Source: Kiritimatiellia bacterium
GTDB lineage: Bacteria; Verrucomicrobiota; Kiritimatiellia; UBA8416; JABMPJ01
Length of the DNA: 7,456 bases
NCBI GenBank assembly: GCA_029939545.1
Contig: JAOZSS010000119.1
Coordinates: 1-7,456, forward strand
Direction: 5' to 3'
Positions 7,225 to 7,456 of the stretch are shown here, one piece after another. Position 1 is the first letter of the stretch; every line of letters starts with the position of its first letter. The notes below the pieces were generated by a model that was given only the letters and a program-made list of their open reading frames with translations, made no database searches and had not been told where the DNA came from. The translations under genes and the position numbers were made by a program.

Positions 7225-7252
7225 GTTATACGTTCAAGGTTGAGAGGTTCAA
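7225..7252 (-). promoter_or_regulatory. Candidate sigma70-type promoter for the minus-strand membrane protein
   Basis: Read on the minus strand, TTGAAC (7252-7247) is followed after 16 bases by TATAAC (7230-7225). These are good matches to the -35 and -10 consensus at normal spacing. The predicted transcript start, about 6-7 bases after the -10 box, falls only about four bases before the ATG at 7214. This fits the lack of a ribosome binding site. The -35 box is one unit of the GTTCAAG repeat. Confidence 0.42.
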
Positions 7253-7260
7253 GGTTCAAG
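7232..7260 (+). repeat. Short direct repeat of GTTCAAG in a divergent intergenic spacer
   Basis: The unit GTTCAAG occurs at 7232-7238, 7247-7253 and 7254-7260. A divergent 8-base unit, GTTGAGAG, lies at 7239-7246, and a partial GTTAGGA follows. On the minus strand this reads as CTTGAAC units. I recall similar short interspersed heptad repeats from intergenic regions of various environmental bacteria, where they generate spurious peptides of the LNLEPLNLE type. Here the repeat occupies about half of the 62-base spacer between two divergent genes. Confidence 0.72.
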
Positions 7261-7276
7261 GTTAGGATGCACGGAA

Positions 7277-7456
7277 ATGAATGCTGCCGACGATACCATT
7301 GCAGCCGGGACACGAGTCCTGGTTACAGGGGCTACCGGGTTTACCGGTGCGGTTCTCGTGCGGCGGCTTGTGGAGATGGGATTGGATGTGCGCGCTGTTG
7401 CGCGCGAGTCTTCCGATCTCTCTGCACTCGAAGATCTGGACATCACCTGGTTCAGG
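7277..7456 (+). CDS. Extended SDR: NAD(P)-dependent epimerase/dehydratase/reductase, N-terminal 60 residues (3' end outside window)
   Basis: An open frame from the ATG at 7277 continues to the window edge without a stop. The translation shows a short lead-in, then RVLVTGATGFTG, the Rossmann glycine motif (G18, G21, G24) of extended short-chain dehydrogenases. After the first helix comes DVRAVARESSDLSALEDLD, the second strand and the turn that contacts the cofactor. The Arg in AVAR suggests NADP(H) preference, which is inference. Members act on nucleotide sugars or on carbonyl groups of small molecules; the substrate cannot be told from 60 residues. The style VRAVAR..SDLSAL resembles dihydroflavonol-reductase-like SDRs more than classic UDP-galactose epimerases. 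AGGA at 7264-7267 is a plausible ribosome binding site nine bases before the ATG. The gene is divergent from the minus-strand membrane protein and may share its control region. Confidence 0.87.
   Translation, partial: MNAADDTIAAGTRVLVTGATGFTGAVLVRRLVEMGLDVRAVARESSDLSALEDLDITWFR

Noticed and set aside
7232..7260. Possible CRISPR array or iteron origin
   Set aside because: Units are only 7-8 bases and directly adjacent with no spacers. No cas, rep or origin-like context is present.
7215..7313. N-terminal extension of the minus-strand membrane protein from a GTG at 7313
   Set aside because: The extra 33 residues come from the repeat and from sequence overlapping the divergent SDR start. The ATG at 7214 begins a normal membrane helix.

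Overview
The window reads as a piece of a chromosome from a free-living, moderately GC-rich bacterium (hand counts give about 49% G+C over the first 300 bases and roughly high-50s to 60% over most of the rest). Taxonomy cannot be fixed from the sequence. Three features suggest a large-genome environmental lineage of the PVC type or similar (Verrucomicrobia, Kiritimatiellae, Planctomycetes), and this is inference only: a large multidomain CotH-type secreted kinase, polytopic GT-C-like proteins, and an intergenic repeat built on GTTCAAG.

Layout. Bases 1-335 hold the 3' end of a DUF1016/YhcG-type PD-(D/E)XK nuclease gene. After a 92-base gap comes a tight three-gene run on the plus strand. It consists of a DUF4956 membrane protein (428-1129), a 983-residue membrane-anchored or secreted CotH-kinase-family protein (1174-4125), and a 607-residue polytopic membrane protein (4122-5945) whose ATG overlaps the CotH stop codon in an ATGA junction. 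A convergent gene on the minus strand (5958-7214) encodes a second polytopic membrane protein that looks like a distant paralog of the 607-residue one. The two genes meet over a perfect 8-bp hairpin. A 62-base divergent spacer carrying a GTTCAAG repeat separates that gene from the start of an extended-SDR (NAD(P)-dependent epimerase/reductase) gene, which runs off the right edge at 7277.

How the genes may work together. DUF4956 proteins and CotH-family proteins are, as I recall, frequent neighbours, often with a VTC-type polyphosphate-polymerase domain protein, which is not present here. In this locus the third member is instead a GT-C-like membrane protein with an N-terminal beta-sandwich outside the membrane. 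I infer an envelope-modification cassette: a membrane partner, an exported kinase with binding domains, and a candidate lipid-linked sugar transferase. The downstream paralog and the sugar-nucleotide-type SDR fit a surface-glycan neighbourhood. No substrate is evident.

The most unusual element is the CotH protein itself. It appears to contain two CotH-like units: an N-terminal degenerate copy lacking the RGN, SER and WDxD motifs, and a C-terminal copy that retains them, separated by an Ig-like domain. I saw no RNA gene, CRISPR array, insertion sequence or attachment site.
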